DNA of 64,000 bases from Erythrophleum ivorense (GCA_026724425.1 JAIUCV010000345.1:248001-312000), one strand, 5' to 3'; positions 19,550 through 32,225 are shown, counted from the first letter of the stretch. The notes: generated by a model from the letters alone, not told the origin. Numbers and translations are program-made.

Positions 19550-22500
19550 CATTCTTACTTAAGCCTCAATTTCAAGTTTGAGACCCCTTAAGAAGTAATT
19601 GATTGCAAGATTCTCTAGTAAATGCACTTAAGCTAAAAATTCTTTAAACTTTTTTTGATAATCTTCAATAGAACTATCTTGTTTCAAGTTTTTTAGCTTA
19701 GCCATAGGATCAATTTTAAGAACATCTCCAAATCTACTACACATCCTTTCCACATACTCTAACCACCCTATATCACCTAACCTCCTTTTCTTTATAAAAC
19801 TTTGGTGCTACTGTCAAGCCTTTCTTTCAAAATGCATCACCACTAATCTCACTCTCTACTTTATCGGTGTCTCGTTGATGTTAAAGAATTGATTACAATA
19901 GAAGAACCAGCCTTTGATATCTGAGCCATCAAATGTTAGAAACTCTATGTGAGAAAATTTTGTCAAAAATTGATAGCTTCTTGAAGTTTGTTGTCCATTA
20001 TACAATCCAAATTGAGGGAATTGGTTGTTCATCATACATTCGTCATGTACACTTGTTGTTTAGTTAGTACCATTTCCTTCATTGGCAACATTCATCAACA
20101 ATGTCAAAGTCTTCGTAGCTATCTCTCCAATTAACGCTTCTAGTCTCATGACCAATGATTCCAGTTTAGTTTCAATCCAATTAATCAAGGAGTCCATGTG
20201 CATCATCAATGCCTAAAAGTCGTGAATCTTTGTCTTTGATGGCTTGAGTTCTTGTTCCATCTCACATAGTCTATTAGTGAAGCATGTTTCCTTCATTCTA
20301 AGAATTGTAAAGCCCTATACAAGTTTGGTATGGAACTCAACTCTAGTACTCGATACTAGTGAAAAAAAATGTAATTCCATTCCTTTACTCCTTCTTGCAG
20401 TTACAAGCCAATGATTTATAGACGTTAGAGCTACTATGAACAACTAACAATCTTATTAATAGACTTAACAACTTTAACAAACTACTAACACGTGCAAAAC
20501 ATTAAGTAGCAAATTACTAAGCAATGAAAATATCTTTACTAAGCACATACACCTAATTATTATGTATCAGTACTTAAAAGTTTTCTTACATGTTAATTGT
20601 TTTAGTTGCCCAAATTTCTTTACTGTTTTTTGAAGAGAAAAGTTCAAGGGGTTCAGTTTAGGGCCCAACAAGACAATTTTTTCCCCTTGGGCAATTTGCC
20701 AGTTTTAAAGTGATAAGAATCAATTCATTTCAAAAGCTTAAGTTGATTGACACATACTTCTCAAAAAAATTTTGAACTTGAAGCATGGCAAGTATATGTC
20801 TACCTTATCAATAAATAATATAATTATAAATATTTTATTACAATCGATATGATATAAAACTTCTCTATTGTTTGCTTATTCTGTTTATGTGAATCCAATT
20901 TAAGTGACTATTAATCCACCTCAATATGAAATTTGATCTTATTCTAGAGGTGATATTAGGATGATTACTATTCCTCAATGTATGAAAGCACTTTAAATTC
21001 TTTCAATTTCTTATGATGCAGACGAAATCAATTATTAAAAGAAATAGATATAATATGTATAAAACTTACTAGAATGAAAAAGTCTATAACATAATTTAGT
21101 TTTATTTGCACTATATTTTTTCTTGAAGTTGATATTATTAATTTTAAAACAAAAAAAAATTAATATAAATATAAATGATATCCGAACATAGATCACCCAT
21201 ATTGCTTAGCCTCTTGCATGAAAGCCATCAATAGTATTTTCACCCCTCACAATTCAAAGCTAGGTGGCATAACCATGGTATGATAGTATATATTTTTGTA
21301 ATTTATCAAAAAAATAAAAATAGTATATATATACTATTTCTCTTTTCTTTTGAATTCCAAAATTTATGGGAAATTGAATGACACTGACTCTTTGGTTGTA
21401 GTTGCTTCTTTGCTTTTGTTTCCTCCCTCTCTCTCTCTCTCTTTAAAATTCTTTTTTTTTTTATATTACTTAAATGATTATCCTAAAATAATATACATTT
21501 TGTTTGATTTACTATCATCTTCATTTAACTATTTAAGATGACTTTAATATGTTAATATCTAAAATATATACTTAAAAGATTGATTTAATTATGAGTTTGA
21601 AAACATGTTCAGTTTTGATAGGCTCAATTCCAAAAAAAGAAAAAAGGAAATGAGTTCAAAAAATAAAGCTTAATTGTAAAATAGGCCCATTTTAAAAAGT
21701 TTGTTTTGTAAAATGGATCAAAGTCAAACTTCTTTTAAATTTGACTTAGCCCAAAAGCCTGAACTATTTTTTTCATATATTAATTATAATATTAAAAAAA
21801 TTAATTCAGAACATTTCATATATTACTATTTCTTTATGTTTTATATCATTTTTTATTTACTTGCTAAGTGTTTTTATTTCTAACTTAAAAAAGAATTATC
21901 CATTTTCATTTTTTTAACTCAATATAAGTTTTCAAAAGATTGTATTAGTATTAAGTTCATAAATTACTTATTTGATTTTTAATTTGCAGTTTTTTGTTTC
22001 CTAAATTAAAAGTCTTAACTTAATTTTCAATCTCTCTATTTTTTTAAATTAAATTCTAAGAATAAAACTAATAAAATATTTTTATATCTAAGTATAGTAT
22101 TATAAATTCTTAACAAATTCAAAGGAGAAGATAAATATAAAAATTATAAAATAAACGGCATTATCCAAATTTAAAAGTCTTTTGCACAAAAGAAAAAAAA
22201 CAGCCAACTAGACCAAACCAAGATTTTTTCCTTTCTTTTTTGGCGGGGCCAGGATCCGAGGAAGAAAATTTCGACTGGACCCATTTTTACAACCAAATTT
22301 TTTTGAAAACTTCAATAAATTTTTAAGTGAGTTCAACTCATAATTAGATCTACTTAAAAACATCTAAATGTTTAAATGTTTAAAGGCATAAGATATTTTC
22401 ATTTTGTTAATACTTCATGTACCTTGTACGCAAGGATGGATTGAAGTGTATTACTTTGGAGGTAGTTGCCCCCTTAAAAAATTTTTATATGTATTATGTG

Positions 22501-23094
22501 TGTATATATATATAATATTATTTTTTGGTTAAAATTTTAAATCAGTCCCCTAAAATTTTTTATCTACCCCTTCCAATGTTTTAAAATTTTAAACACATAC
22601 TTTAAAGACATGGCTATCTCTTACATTGATTATTAAAGTAAATTTTATAAAACAAAAGAATATAATAAAATATATTAAAACTTCTTCAAGAAGTTTCTTA
22701 TATCCATTCTCCAATAATAATTAATAATATACTCTTTATTCTCTTATTCTAATTCTTTCACAAAATTCCTTCTATTTTAGTTTCTTTACTCACTATAAAA
22801 ACATGACTTTGTAATAAAATAAAAGATTAATTTTTGTAAATAATTGGGCTATTTATTATACTATAGAGGCGATTATAGATAAATTCTATTTAATTAAAAA
22901 ATAAAAATATGTTCATAATAACTAATACATATTGTATCACTTCTTATATATATATATTTTATACTAAGTTAGTCATATTTATTTTGAAATTATTATATTT
23001 CTCCAATTTTTTCTTATTATGTGTCTTTGTTTTTAAATTTTAGTAAATTTTATTATTACATTAATTTACTTAAAGTTTCATTTTTAATAATCAT
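19550..23094. repeat. Tandem duplication, copy B
   Basis: Repeats copy A (gag part, a third LTR at 20326-20569, and flank). It is longer because about 480 bp at roughly 21865-22350 have no partner in A, where the two sides meet near 18800. A 40-odd-bp piece near 20670-20715 (ACAATTTTTTCCCC...) is likewise missing from A at about 17680. Matches are interrupted by many substitutions, so the duplication is not recent. Confidence 0.85.
20326..20569 (-). repeat. Third LTR copy, from the tandem duplication
   Basis: 244 bp, ending TTATGTATCA followed by GTACT. It is duplicated together with its gag neighbour and right flank, so it is not an independent solo LTR. Confidence 0.85.
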
Positions 23095-25813
23095 TAGTAC
23101 TTGTATTACGTATAAATTTTTGCTCCCTTTCAATTTTTTCTAATTTCATTCTTGCTTGGAAGATATGAGAATGTCACAATTTGAATTCTGGACTTTGTCA
23201 ATTTTTACCGCAAAAAAGGGTTATTGTATACTTTATTAGATAATTATTCCGTTTTCATATTAATTATAATAATTTTAAATAATATGATTTCTTATGTCAT
23301 CATAATTAGAATACTTGAAAATACAATGGTGAAACTGCATGCTACTCTCTCAAATTAAGACCTAATTATAGAATTGCTCTATGATCTTTAATATGTAACG
23401 TAAGATTTTCTTGAACTTTGAACTAAAATAAAAACAGTAATAATCACTTAGGCCACATAATCTTCGTTGGCCTATTATATTTGCATTTTCATACAAATCC
23501 AATGCTAATTGGTGAAATTTATTGAAACTAAAGCTTACAATTAATTTTAAATAGGATTTAATATTTTCATTTTGGTTAAATGTTCAAGAAGATATTTTGC
23601 TATACTTTAAAGATTATATATCAATTTGTAATTAGTTTTAGTTTAAAAAGATAAAATATCATTTCCCCAAATATATTTTATCAATATTTCAAATAATTTT
23701 ATGAGTTATAAATATATTTATGTAAAAATGCTAGCCTACTAAAACGCTGGCGATAGAAACTCAAGTTTTAACCTCTTATAATTCAGCATCATTTGTCCCT
23801 CTCACCAAAAAAACAAAACAAGACAAAACAAAAATTAAAATAAAAATGTCGCTCCTTCATTCAAATTTAGGGTGGAATGGGATGTGGGGATCCGACCAGA
23901 TCTTTGTTCACTTGAGAAGTGGCAGTCCTGTCTTCTAAAGTGGATAACCCAGAAGACAAATATTCAGAGGAAAGGGCCTATATACATTTATATGCAAAAA
24001 TTAAATTATTATTATTATTATTATTATGTTATATATAGTACTGCTCTTTTGGATACATATAATATATTTAGTTCACCAATATTAAGGAGATTCACTGAAA
24101 AATCAAATACGTAAATCCTTAAAATGATGGTTCTGAATTGATCAACTAGTTGATCTAGCAAATGAATTTCAGAATATGCATGTGTGACTCAACTAAACAG
24201 CAACTCACAGCTGATAGATTGCTATGACTGCAGGAATGATAACTGTTTGAAACCAAAATGTAAAATATTTCCAATTTCCAGTGTAATTGGCCTTCCATTT
24301 TCTATTCTTAATCTTAGATGAAATTATATGTTGGTTTTTGGAAGTTAATGCTAGAAAATATTATAAACAGATAAACTTTTGGGCGTGATAATCACTCTTT
24401 TTACAAGAGATATTGTGTGTACATTCTTGAAAAATAACAGACAAGCCTCTTTACATATAACAAAGTTCTATAAATTTTTTCCTACAAAATTCTCTTAAAA
24501 AGATTTTGTATTTATATAAATAAAATCCTTTCAATAGCAAGTCATTTAGTTATATTATTATCTATTATTATTAATATTTTGATTTGGTTAATCCCGTGTT
24601 CTTCATGGACCCTCAAATATCGTTTTAGTCCTTCAAATGTGAAATTTCTTACAATACATTACAAACTATTCAATAATCTCAATGGTAAAATATGCATAAT
24701 TTGAGGCCGATTCATTTAGTGAGTATTTTGAAAATAAAATCTTGATGCATAAGATTGATGTAAGAAAGTGTATATTTAAAGTTATTGAATGAGAGAACTT
24801 AGCTCAGGCAAAACCTAACAAAATATCCCTAATTGTGATACCGAAAGTAATTACATATATGCATAAAGTATTTTCCACTTGCTTGCCTCATGTCACAATG
24901 CATAAAGTGTAAGAGCATTTGTAGCAATGCCAGGAAGCAGAATTCAAAATAACTTCTGTTTGGCCATGTCTTGTTCTTGTGCTGTTTTGTTTCTACCTTG
25001 TGTTCCATGTTGACAGAAGCAGAAGACAAGCATTGCGCTTTTTTTTTTTCCATTCAGATTATTACTTATTAGGTATTTTTACTCCGAACTTGCACATAAA
25101 AGGCAACTCTTCCCATGAAATCAACATAGTTTTAAAAATCAAACCAAATTAGTCGGTTTGACCAAAAAACTTAATCTGGCTTGGTCAGTCTAAAAAATTA
25201 ACCAACTAAAAAACTGGTCAAATCTATCAAGAATTGGCAAAAACTAATTCATACCATTTTTTAAAAAAAAAAAAATTACATAATAGAATAATTCATTCTA
25301 AATAAATTTGACATATTAAAAATAGAAAGTAATTAAAAAAAAGAGAGAGTTGAAATATAAAGAATTAAAAAAAAAGAAAAAAATATAAAAGAAGTAAAAT
25401 GTACATTCTTTGCTATTTTTTATACTTGTTGTCTTATCTTTATATTTTATTTCTTAGTAACATTTTTTTCAAATATCAAGGTATTCAACCAAAATTATTA
25501 TATATTATTTATTTTTTTATTTTTTAATAATAAGTAGAATCTTAATATAATTTAAAAACTTTAAAATGATTTTTGTATATTTTAAGAAATATTGAATTAT
25601 TAATCAAATATTTAAAATTTATTAATTATTTATTTCTTATATTAAAATTTTAATATATAAAATTTTAAAAAAATATATTTAATTATTACTAGTTTAACCA
25701 TAATTCAACTATAATTCAATAAATTAATATTTTTACTAATTAATGATCAGTTCAATCTTAAAAATATTAGAAATCAATGCTCCTTCCTTATCCACCATTA
25801 CCACCATTGATAG
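23095..25813. other. AT-rich spacer without a supported gene
   Basis: Includes a TTA microsatellite (about 24003-24028). The 25130-25770 segment has GGTTTGACC/GGTCAGTC-type ends and an A/T-rich centre, and may be an old non-autonomous element. Open frames here are short and lack recognisable motifs. Confidence 0.5.
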
Positions 25814-26319
25814 TTAGCTTTTCTAAGTCCAGCAATCAGTAAGGCATCATCACTATGGATTTCAACTTTTCACTCAGTTTTCTATCAAGACAAAGAGGAT
25901 CATGGCTTAATTGATCTGGGTCTTAGCCTCAGAACAGTGCAGCCTGAGGCTTATCATTCTTCTGGAAACTGTATGCCTTCATCTGCTACTTCATTCTTTG
26001 AACTACTCTTTCTCTTTCTTTTAGTCCCCTACTCTTGTTACTTTTTGATGATGGAAACAATCATAATTAATTTAACTTTGTCAGGTATAAAGACTTTGGT
26101 ATTTCTTTTTGGCTTTGGAACATTTTGCATAACATTAGGGTTCAAAATATTTAATACAAAAAAAAAGGATAGAAAAAATATGGTGAAATGTGAGCAGATG
26201 TTTTGATAATTTGTCTAAGGTAATAAGGTTCATAGAAGAGTGAAGAGGCATAGTTCTCCTTTTTTTTTTTCATTACACAGTAGATTCATGATGGGAGGTG
26301 TGAGGAGTAAGGAAAGAGA

Positions 26320-26580
26320 AATAGATAGATGGGTTGGATTTCAATTTGAAATATTGAAGTTAGTGCTACCTGAGTTATCAAACTCATTGATAAATTCTCT
26401 TAATTTTCTTCACCTTAATCTTAAAGATTGAGATTGATACTATATGAACTATCAACTCATTAACTAGTTCTCTTAATTTTCCTCTTAAGTAATAACATAA
26501 AGCTAAAATTTGTTTTAAAAATGGAGACTGATACCATATGAATTATCAGCTAATTTTTCTTAATTTTTCTCTAATAATAA
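26320..26580 (+). repeat. Imperfect tandem repeats in the Aux/IAA intron
   Basis: A phrase of the form GATACTATATGAACTATCAACTCATT...TTCTCTTAATTTTCC recurs three times (about 26345-26415, 26430-26485 and 26525-26580) with many changes. Confidence 0.6.
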
Positions 26581-27054
26581 TATAGTTGCTGCTATGTATA
26601 GTGTTAAAGAATTGTGTCTGGATTCAGTGATGAGTCTGGGTGGATATGATGACCTTATGGGTTGGCCACAGTCTAATCTCAACCTGAAGACCAAGCCCAA
26701 TCTGTAGCAGAAAATTTTGATGAAGAGATAGAGGACCTTAACAATTAATCCCAGACCAACGGATGAGAGCACTTCGGGTTTTTACGAATCAATCAAAGGA
26801 GCCGCAGACGCCAACCAACCAAAAAGAAGTGGTTGCATAGCCAATTGCAGAAAAAAGGGTTGGTCCAAAGCAACGAGAGATGGGCTTATGTGAAAGTCAA
26901 CATGGATGGGGTTACCGTTGGCAGGAAAATTTGTATGCTTGACTATGGAGGCTACCCAAGTCTAGCAATCCAATTAGAAGACACGTTTGGTAGGCACAGC
27001 CTCTAATGTTCTTGCAAGAAATTTTTTTAGTCTTATATTTAAGGAAAAAATGCA

Positions 27055-27361
27055 AACGAAACCTTTTAATTTTTGGTCATTTGTAAATACCCTCAGCTTA
27101 AAAATTAGAAATTGTCTCCTTAAACTTTCATTATTTGGTTTTGGAAAATTTTGAGATTCAGGGTCAGAGCATAAAATGTTTTTAATCTTTAGTCACACTC
27201 CTTTTACTTTTAAACCCATGAAGCGTGCCATCTAACAAAAAAATGGAGTGAAGTGACATCTTCATTTGAAGAAAAAAAAATATAAGTTTTAAGCACTAAA
27301 AGGTGAAAATTTAGGGGTTAATTTTTTGATTTTAAAGTTGAAAGGAGTGCTTGTAAACAAT
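27055..27361. repeat. MITE-like insertion in the Aux/IAA intron
   Basis: TTTGTAAATACCCTCAGCTT on the left and the complement-like AGTGCTTGTAAACAA on the right form imperfect inverted ends around A/T-rich DNA. No clear target-site duplication, so tentative. Confidence 0.4.
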
Positions 27362-27637
27362 GACAAGCCACATGATTGTTTTCTGCTTGAGGTTGTTTCA
27401 TCCAGGTAGCCAATCCATATCTGGCTTGAGGTTGTTTCAATCTGGGTCAGAATACTCTTTGTACTATGACGACGGAGAAGGTCATTGGAGGATTGAGTAA
27501 TATACCTTCGAGTTAGGTTACCTTTGTCCTTGTCTTGCTTGACTTACCATTGTTTTCTGCTCCTTATTTAACTAATTTAAGCTTCTTTTTCTCTCTCTTT
27601 TTTTGACAGAGAGTTTGTAGAATGTGTGAAGAGGTGA

Positions 27638-28154
27638 AGGATTGCAAGAAACAATGCAGCCTCTGTTTCCTAAATTTTCTGTCTGATTCATGCTTTTACA
27701 CAACCACTAAAGTTATGCTCAGTTAAAACTTGCAGTGTTAATGAAAATGGCATTAATTTGTCATGTGGACTTTAATTTTGTCAATTCTGTTTACCTTATT
27801 CATGAGTGCTCCACAATCAGCACATACAACTTGAGCTAGAAGGAACTTATTTGGAGTAGTGAGCAAAGTGCATTTGAATAATCGTTGATGAGAAAATCAA
27901 GTAAGGTGATTTTCACATATTTGTAGGTGTTATCAAGTCCCTTGTGCTTTCTGAAAATCTAAATTGTTAGTGATCTCATCAACCGTGCTCTACCATGCGT
28001 TTTACTCTCTACACACGAAAGTATATTCCGTAGAATTTTTTTGTCCTATTGGAAGAATATAAGTTAAAATTTAAACTTTCATATTCTGCAGCTTTATACC
28101 ACAGGAAAATACCAAACTGACAGTATCATGAAGTTTACTAACATAAGGAATTAA
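27638..28154. other. Spacer downstream of the Aux/IAA remnant
   Basis: Probably includes the former 3' UTR. No coding feature seen. Confidence 0.4.
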
Positions 28155-28263
28155 GTGCTTGTTTGGAAACGTGGTAGAAAACTACGTCGATGTAAAAGTT
28201 TTAACATTTTGCTTTCTGTCAAACGTGATTTTGACAAGGAATAACGCGTTTCCAAACATGCCA
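28155..28263. mobile_element. Short MITE with TAA target duplication
   Basis: 109 bp with inverted ends (left GCTTGTTTGGAAACG, right CGTTTCCAAACATGCC) and TAA on both sides (28152-28154 and 28264-28266). TAA duplications are typical of PIF/Harbinger MITEs, though the ends also resemble other MITE groups. Confidence 0.6.
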
Positions 28264-28334
28264 TAATAAGATGAATTCATTCCACATATTGATCTACATG
28301 GCAAGGATCATGGAAATTTTCAAAGCAAATTATA

Positions 28335-28605
28335 TAGATATCTTTTGAGTTTTATTGAAATTATATAGATTTATTTTATTTTTTAAAATATATACGAATC
28401 TTTTTTCAAATAAAAAGTTACCTTATACTTTAATTTAATTTTAAAATTTTTTACCAAAATATAGTTGAAAAAAATATATATTTAAGTTAATAAATGAATT
28501 TAGTAAAAAAAATTTGAACTAAATTAAAGTATAAAGTAACTTTCTGTTTTAAAAGAGATCTATATATATTTAAAAAATAAATAAATAAAATGTTTGTATA
28601 ATTTA
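28335..28605. repeat. AT-rich palindromic MITE-like family 2, copy 1
   Basis: The ends carry ATATATACGAATCTTTTTTCAAAT...AAAAGTTACCTTAT on the left and the complementary AAAGTAACTTTCTG...AGATCTATATATATTT on the right. Related copies lie at 30960-31345, 31970-32225 and 41650-41950. Confidence 0.6.
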
Positions 28606-29140
28606 CTTAATTTTTTTCTAAAGGCATTCAATTCCACTAACACTATTTTTTAGGCAGGGCTTAATTGGACAGGGTAGGATGCCCGTTCGGTCCAAGGCCC
28701 ATTATCATGTCTATACCCTTCGTGTCCATCCAGACTCTTACACTACTGAAAGCAACCATAAATGATAAGATTCTCATGTCACAAATCCTCAACAAATAAA
28801 TTCCCCCCATTTTCACGGTCTGAATTGGTTTGGTTTAAGACTCGAACTTGAACCAGATCGACCATCACTTGTTCTCAAATTAGCGTAAACCCCCCTAATT
28901 CATTGCTTTTTAAAGTTCATCACTATTCCTTGTTGAGTACAATAAATTTCATTCAGATCCATCACAAAATATAAAGACAAAAGTAGTACATAACTCAATT
29001 TGGATTTGATTTTATTTAGGAAGCAAAATGTGTAAGATTGTGCCCTCAAAATCATTCAAAAAAAAGATTTAGTCATACCAGCATAAGCAAGTCCAATGTC
29101 TCAAACAAATAATGTTATCCTATTTGACTTTCTATTTTTG

Positions 29141-29748
29141 GGTATCTAATACTTATTTTTAAATATCTATTATTTAAATTTTTAAAATATAAAAAATGAC
29201 ACTCGTCTCCTATTTAAGTTTTAGTTTTATTATTTATTAAGAGTTATCAGCATGTAAGTGATTATCCTTTTACTTAATATAAATAAACATAAAGGTTAAT
29301 TTAATTGATGGTAGATGGACCTATTCATCTACCATATTATTCTGGGGGTTTCAAACACCTCTTCTGACTTAATTCTCCTTTTTTAATCCCTTTTCTATTT
29401 TATTTGTCCCGAATTCTAGTTCATCAATTTTGCTTCTAACTTGGGATTAAATTTTAGAATTTCAAATATATTTGAAATTATATTTAATATTTATTTTTAG
29501 ATATTTATTATTTAAAATGTTAAAATATAAAGAATGGTCCCCATCTCCTATTTACATTTAAATTTTATCATTTATTAGGAGTTACCAGCATATAACTGGT
29601 TGTGGCTTTGCTGGTATAAATGTAAATGACTGAAAGAGGCAGAAAATACTATCCTTCATCAGTCAAAAATCAGCTTCAGATTTAATTCTCCTTCTTCAAT
29701 CCCTTTTCTATTTTATTTGTTCCAAATTCTAGTTCATCAATTTTTCTT
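29141..29748. repeat. Tandem duplication with units of about 290 bp
   Basis: Unit 1 (29141-29434) and unit 2 (about 29477-29748) share long stretches, for example CCCTTTTCTATTTTATTTGT and AATTCTAGTTCATCAATTTT. The offset is about 313-340 bp. Confidence 0.75.
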
Positions 29749-30217
29749 TCAATTTAAGAATATTCACCATGGCTGGAGACCCAATATTATTACATTTTAT
29801 TTTTTGGTGTCTAATTTTTGAAATTAAGTTTTACAAATAAGAATCATAAATTCTAGTTGGAATGAATAATACTTCTTGTAAGAACTAAAATTTTGAAATA
29901 GATTTTGTACTGTGCAGTACAAGATTTATTGAATTTTTTAAAAAAATAAAAAATTTATAATCCTTTAAATAGAAGCCCAAATCTATGCAACACTTCAAGC
30001 ACAACAAGCTATGCAATATAAATTCAAGATGTCCAAAATTTGTTCAATATTTATTTATATATTTTATTGTTAGAATTATATTACTAGTATGGTTTAAATG
30101 CCCTGTACCTACTCCTATGTTATAGATAGAAAAATTTTGCCTTGAGGACCTGTCATTAGGTTGGCTGCCCCCTTACGACTTGACGGCTCCGATCTTCTAG
30201 AACAAAAATAATATTTT

Positions 30218-30400
30218 GAAAAATTATAGTTTATATTTAAATATTTTAAATTTTAAAATTATTTTAAAAGATTAAAAAATATAATTTATAATTTAAGATT
30301 CAAAGTCATAATTTTTTTATTTTTAAGTAAAATAATTTCAAATTTTAAAATTTTTAATATAAATATTTCTAATTTAAAAATTTTAAATTAATTTTTTCCA
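30218..30400. repeat. AT-rich palindromic MITE-like family 1, copy 1
   Basis: Starts GAAAAATTATAGTTTA and ends in the complementary AAATTAATTTTTTCC. Halves read TAAATATTTTAAATTTTAAA and its inverse. Further copies lie at 38655-38865, 39437-39673 and 41970-42187. Confidence 0.6.
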
Positions 30401-30959
30401 TAATATTTCATACAGTACAAAGCAAAGCAAGTCATTATTAATGTTTCTGTTATTGTCTTAATAATAGATTTCACTTTTGAAAAACTTTAATAAAGTATTT
30501 AATAAAGCAATCAAAACCCTCACATGTGTGATTCTGATGCCTTTTCCACACCCACCATAATGGAATGGACGCCTAATCATGGATCAAGTTCTGAGTTTTA
30601 TTTTACATAAAAGCGTGTCACATTTTAATTAAATTTTTCTGAAAAAATAAAACTTGTGATCTAGTTCGTGATGTAGATATGATGGTACACCAAATGAATT
30701 GATCCTCTAATACTTTTCCAACCAAATTTTGCTAATTTATTTGGCAAAAACAACTGTCTCAAGTTGCCTTGACTTTTAAACCTATAATGCAATTGAAATG
30801 TCTTCCTCTATTATTTTAGATCAAAATTTCCACGTATCAAATTCTAGCCTAACATTCTTATCATCCTCAACCTATTTGTCACTTGCAAGCAATTATTTAA
30901 AAAAGGAAAAAGAAAATTTTGCTCATTTTCCCCTATTTTGGGGGGTTTTCTTTTAGAAT
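30401..30959. other. AT-rich spacer
   Basis: No gene, RNA or clear repeat seen. Confidence 0.4.
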
Positions 30960-31345
30960 AAATTATATTTTTTTAAAAAAAAAAATTTGTTAAAATTACA
31001 TCACCTATCATCTATTTTCAAAATATATATAAAATTTTTTTAAAATAAAAAGTTACATTAGGATTTAATTCAATTTTAATTTTTTTGACCAAGATACTCT
31101 TTACTTAATTTTTGTAATTTAAAAAATATATATATTTAAGTTAATAAAGGGTATTTTAATTAAAATTTTAAAATTAAATTAATATATTTAGGTTAATAAA
31201 AAGTATTTTAATTAAAAATTTTAAAATTAAATTAAAAATATGAGGTAACTTTTTAGTTCATGGAAAGCTTGCATATATTTTAAAAATAAAAATAAATTTG
31301 TATAATTTTAGCAAAATTAAAAAAAAAACTTACATAATTTACCTT
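30960..31345. repeat. AT-rich palindromic MITE-like family 2, copy 2
   Basis: Same ends as the 28335 copy. The centre holds a small internal duplication of TTTAGGTTAATAAAAAGTAT-type units (about 31135-31215). Confidence 0.6.
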
Positions 31346-31811
31346 TTTTTTTTGTAGTAAAACAGATGCGGGGGCGGCTATTATTTCGTCAAAGCATTGA
31401 TTGCAAGAATATGGCAAATAAAACAAAGAAACATGCTCTGTGAACGATGAACCCAAAATTTTTCATATTAAATAGAAAAAATTCTTAAACAGACATCATC
31501 AACAAAAAAATTAATAGATATACATAAATATATGAAAGCACATCAAATATAAAATCTACTGAAAAATATATCTAACGTATTTATATGTTGTCAATACAAA
31601 TTAGTTTATTTGACAAAAAAGAGATAGAATAAGAGTTTTACAATTATCATGTTCCACAAGTTCAAATTTTCTTAATATTAAGAGTTTGTGTTGTCAGTCA
31701 ACTATTGGTGAGCTTCTACTCAGTTTTTCAATAGGCCTTGTTCATGCATTAATCTTTACGTCTAAAAGTCGACACATATATCATAGATTTAACAGATATA
31801 GGGGCAGGATA

Positions 31812-31830
31812 GGGGGGGGGGGGGGGGGGG
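31812..31830 (+). repeat. Run of 19 G
   Basis: Uninterrupted poly-G in otherwise AT-rich spacer. The true length is uncertain because such runs are error-prone in assemblies. Confidence 0.8.
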
Positions 31831-31969
31831 AAAATGAAATTACACATGCCATGGGCACCCTAAGTCAAAATGACCTCTTCTAATTATCATTCTTCCCCCA
31901 AAAAAATGAAAAAAAAAGAACACCTACACACATAAATATTTATTCTAAATTAAATTTTATTTACTATTT

Positions 31970-32225
31970 TTTAAAAAAATTATAAATATTTTCTTTAAAT
32001 TTTGTTAAAATTATATAAATTTTTCTTATATTTTTAAAATAGACACAGATCATAAAAAGTTATTAATTTTAAAAAAATAAATGAAGGTTATTTTAATTAA
32101 AAAACTTGAAATTAAATTAAATTGTAAAATAAATTTTTACTTTAAAAAATTTTATTATATTTTAAAAATATAAAAAATTATATAATTTTAATAAAATTGA
32201 AAAATATATAACTTACTTTAATTAA
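31970..32225. repeat. AT-rich palindromic MITE-like family 2, copy 3
   Basis: Shorter and more diverged. Keeps GTTAAAATTATATAAATTTTT at one end and its inverse TAATTTTAATAAAATT at the other. Confidence 0.5.

Larger units (their letters stand above)
25814..27637 (+). pseudogene. Non-canonical Aux/IAA gene of IAA32/IAA34 type (decayed)
   Basis: Four exon-like blocks keep the Aux/IAA order. Block 1 (about 25814-25970, donor GT 25971) encodes LIDLGLSLRTVQPEAYHSSGN with an LxLxL repressor motif. Block 2 (26628-26989) has GGYDDLMGWPQSN, then WAYVKVNMDGVTVGRKIC and AIQLEDTFG (domain III), ending at the conserved phase-1 splice site. Block 3 (27406-about 27497) has SGLRLFQSGSEYSLYYDD (domain IV). 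Block 4 (27610-27637) has EFVECVKR. No GWPPV-type degron is seen, as in IAA32/34. Damage: no in-frame start codon, stops at 26705 and 26729 with frame changes inside block 2, a frame break where GDVPW should be (about 27497), and TGA at 27635 before the conserved RIARNN. Aux/IAA proteins repress auxin-response factors. This copy is probably dead, or unusually spliced. Confidence 0.75.

Noticed and set aside
19302..19562. 86-residue frame rich in Ile/Tyr
   Set aside because: AT-rich flank inside the tandem duplication; not maintained in the other copy.
20326..20569. Independent solo LTR insertion
   Set aside because: Its gag-side and outer flanks match those of the element's own LTR, so it arose by segmental duplication.
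26704..26754. Extra 51-bp intron that would remove stops in the Aux/IAA block 2
   Set aside because: Too short for a plant intron, and the downstream frame would still be wrong at the domain III start.
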